A stretch of 5,179 nucleotides of DNA from Thermoplasmata archaeon (GTDB lineage: Archaea; Thermoplasmatota; Thermoplasmata; Lutacidiplasmatales; UBA184). Numbering within the stretch: the stretch's first letter is position 1; each line of letters begins with the position of its first letter. The notes below the pieces were generated by a model that was given only the letters and a program-made list of their open reading frames with translations, was not told the origin of the DNA and did no database searches. Location of the stretch: assembly GCA_022750355.1 (NCBI GenBank), contig JAKIVW010000042.1, positions 1 through 5,179 of the forward strand. Reading direction: 5' to 3'. The translations under genes and the position numbers were made by a program. Below, in pieces: positions 3,110-5,179 of the stretch.

Positions 3110-5179
3110 ATGATGGCAGACTGGGCCGCGGGGGTCACCATCGTTCCGATTCGCCGCGCTTCGACGAGGACGCTCGCCCGTCTGTCGGAGGAGCGGGGGC
3201 TGGGGTTCGACTCGACAGAGTTTGCCAAGATCCGCAGCTACTTCGAGAAGGAAGGGCGAGAACCGACCGACGTCGAGTTGGCGGGGCTGGCCCAGAGTTG
3301 GAGCGAACATTGCAGCTACAAGAGTTCGCGATGGTTCCTTCGGCGGGCGTTCTCCGCCCTCCACCCCCGTCCCCGCGTCCTCGGAACGGGTGACGCGGGG
3401 GTGATGCAGTTCAAGGACGGCTTCGCCTACGCCCTCCGCATCGAATCCCACAATCACCCCTCGGCGGTGGAACCGTACGGTGGAGCCGGCACAGGCATCG
3501 GAGGGATCCTCCGCGACGTCCTGGCGGTCGGAGCGAAACCGATCGCCCTCAGCGACCCCCTCTTCTTCGGTCCGCTCGACCTCCCCGATTCACGTCTCCC
3601 GCCCGGGGTGAAGAGCCCCCGGTACCTGGCGAACGGTGTCATCGCCGGCATTCGGGACTATGGGAATCGGGTCGGAGTCCCGACCGTTTCGGGTTCGATC
3701 AGTTTCGACCCGGCGTACGTGGTCAATCCGCTCGTCAACGTCGGTTGCGTGGGATTCCTCCCCACGAAACGACTCCGTCCGAATCGCGCCGACGCGGTCG
3801 GGGACCATCTGGTCCTGGTCGGCGGTCTCACGGGTCGGGACGGGATCGGGGGCGTCGCCTTCGCCTCGAAGGAGCTCACCGATCGAAGTGAGTCGGAGTC
3901 GCGCGGAGCGGTCCAGCTCGGCAACCCGATCATGAAGGAGCCGTTGATCCACGCCTGCCTCGAGGCGTTCGACCGGGGTTTGGTCCGTGGCCTCAAGGAT
4001 CTGGGAGGGGGCGGGATCGCCTCCGCGTCGGGCGAACTCGTGCACGCCGGCGGGTTCGGCTCCCGGATCGACCTCTCCCGCATCCCTCTGCGCGAGCCAG
4101 GTCTCCGGCCGTGGGAGGTCTGGGTTTCCGAATCCCAAGAACGGATGCTCCTGGACGTCCGCCCCCGACATCTCGAGGCGGTCCTCGACATCTTCCGTCG
4201 GTACGATGTTCCAGCGAACTCGATCGGACGGGTGACCGAGCCCCCCTTCGAGACCCTCGATTGGGAGGCGGCGCCGGCCGCCCGGCTCCGGATCGGATTC
4301 CGTGTCGCCCCTCCCCCGCTTCGGCGGCCCACGCGGACGCGGGCTCCCTCCCGCCGCGCCTCCCCGCTCCTGTCCCACGGAGCGCTCGCCGAGCTGTTCA
4401 CCGACCTGGTCCTCGCCCCCGACTCCGTCTCGCGGGAGCCCGTGATCCGCCTCTACGACCACGAGGTTCAGGGGCGCACCGCCGTCCGTCCCCTGCACGG
4501 GCGGGTCACTTCTCCTTCCCACGGGGACGCCGCGATCCTCCAGCCGCTCCCCGACGACTGGGCCGGCCTCGCGATGGCGACCGCCAGCCAACCGTGGGCG
4601 TGCCGCGAAGACCCGGGTCGGGGGGCCGAGTGGGTGGTCGAGGAAGCCGCTCGCAACCTGTATGCGGTGGGGGCGCGTCCGGACGCTTTCACGAATTGTC
4701 TCAACTTCGGGAATCCGAAGGACCCCCGGGTGCTCGGGGACTTTGCCTCCGTCACGGAGGGTCTGGGACGGGCCGCCCGAGCCCTGGGGTTCGCCGTCCC
4801 CGGCGGGAATGTGAGCTTCTACAACGGGGGCCTGGGGGCCGAGATCCCGCCGACCCCGGTCCTCCTCGCGACCGGGCTCGTCCCCGACCTTCGTCAGGCC
4901 GTCACGAGCGACTTCAAGGGAGCGGGGAACTCCCTGTTCCTCCTCGGTGCATCCTCCCCCGACCTGGGCGGTTCGCTCTGGGCCCGACTCAACGGCAAGA
5001 CCGGACTCCGGGTCCCGCCGACCTCCCCGCAGGGACTCCGACGACTCGGAGAACGGCTCCTCCGTGCGGTCGAGGCAGGCTCCGTCCGCGCGGCCCACGA
5101 TATCTCCGACGGGGGCCTCGCCGTCACTCTCGCGGAGATGGCATTCGGGGGCCACCTCGGATTCTCCATCGATCTCGCA
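3110..5179 (+). CDS. purL: phosphoribosylformylglycinamidine synthase subunit PurL, C-terminus beyond window
   Basis: PurL is the large ATP-dependent synthetase subunit of the FGAM synthase complex. It works with PurS and with PurQ, which supplies ammonia from glutamine. The frame is open for 690 codons to the window edge. Motifs in order: WSEHCSYKSSR at 64-74 with the conserved His67, RIESHNHPSAVEPYGGAGTG from 110 (nucleotide and metal binding), KDLGGGGIASASGEL at 296-310, NCLNFGNP at 529-536, PGGNVSFYN from 564, and AHDISDGGL at 662-670. These are the two repeated AIRS/PurM-like halves of small-type PurL. A Pro/Arg-rich stretch near 400-420 lies between the two halves. Small PurL proteins are usually about 710-760 residues, so a few dozen residues are missing. 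Tandem ATGs at 3110 and 3113 are both possible starts. It follows purS by 3 nt, clearly as one transcript. Confidence 0.96.
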   Translation, partial: MMADWAAGVTIVPIRRASTRTLARLSEERGLGFDSTEFAKIRSYFEKEGREPTDVELAGLAQSWSEHCSYKSSRWFLRRAFSALHPRPRVLGTGDAGVMQFKDGFAYALRIESHNHPSAVEPYGGAGTGIGGILRDVLAVGAKPIALSDPLFFGPLDLPDSRLPPGVKSPRYLANGVIAGIRDYGNRVGVPTVSGSISFDPAYVVNPLVNVGCVGFLPTKRLRPNRADAVGDHLVLVGGLTGRDGIGGVAFASKELTDRSESESRGAVQLGNPIMKEPLIHACLEAFDRGLVRGLKDLGGGGIASASGELVHAGGFGSRIDLSRIPLREPGLRPWEVWVSESQERMLLDVRPRHLEAVLDIFRRYDVPANSIGRVTEPPFETLDWEAAPAARLRIGFRVAPPPLRRPTRTRAPSRRASPLLSHGALAELFTDLVLAPDSVSREPVIRLYDHEVQGRTAVRPLHGRVTSPSHGDAAILQPLPDDWAGLAMATASQPWACREDPGRGAEWVVEEAARNLYAVGARPDAFTNCLNFGNPKDPRVLGDFASVTEGLGRAARALGFAVPGGNVSFYNGGLGAEIPPTPVLLATGLVPDLRQAVTSDFKGAGNSLFLLGASSPDLGGSLWARLNGKTGLRVPPTSPQGLRRLGERLLRAVEAGSVRAAHDISDGGLAVTLAEMAFGGHLGFSIDLA

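Noticed and set aside
2497..3393. Plus-strand open frame of 298 codons across the intergenic region, purS and purL
   Set aside because: It overlaps purS and purL in another frame, is very Arg/Gly/Pro-rich and shows no family motif.
3590..5155. Minus-strand open frame of 521 codons
   Set aside because: It is antisense to purL, whose motifs are unambiguous on the plus strand; composition is typical of a shadow frame in G/C-rich DNA.

Overview
The window is archaeal chromosome with high G+C content and strongly G/C-biased third codon positions. The archaeal call rests on four things: an archaeal-type RNA polymerase subunit H followed directly by the B (or B'') subunit, a UPF0147 family protein, a stand-alone purS next to purL, and a tRNA gene carrying bulge-helix-bulge introns. 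The phylum cannot be fixed from this sequence. A euryarchaeal or Thermoplasmata-like lineage is my tentative guess.

Minus strand, read right to left (2650 to 1): a TATA-like box at 2643-2650 precedes a 57-residue hypothetical protein (2600-2427). Next come a stand-alone Lrp/AsnC ligand-binding (RAM) domain protein (2362-2021) and, overlapping it by ATGA, a UPF0147 protein (2024-1707). A short spacer with a good TATA box (1682-1689) leads into a tRNA-Lys(UUU) gene (1647-1505). It is interrupted by two small introns, one in the D loop and one in the T loop. Only 21 nt after the tRNA come rpoH (1483-1154) and then rpoB (1150 to beyond base 1). These last two are separated by just 3 nt.

Plus strand (about 2800 to 5179): a divergent control region leads to purS (2867-3106) and purL (3110 to beyond the window end). 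These are the small and large subunits of phosphoribosylformylglycinamidine synthase, the fourth step of de novo purine synthesis. The glutaminase purQ is not in view.

The most notable item is the tRNA-Lys gene. Read straight through it does not fold as a tRNA, but removing two predicted introns of 29 and 38 nt gives a 76-nt cloverleaf with a UUU anticodon, a canonical TTCGAAT T loop and a 7-bp acceptor stem. Neither intron is at the usual 37/38 site. Its crowding against rpoH also raises the possibility that the RNA polymerase operon is read from the tRNA promoter.
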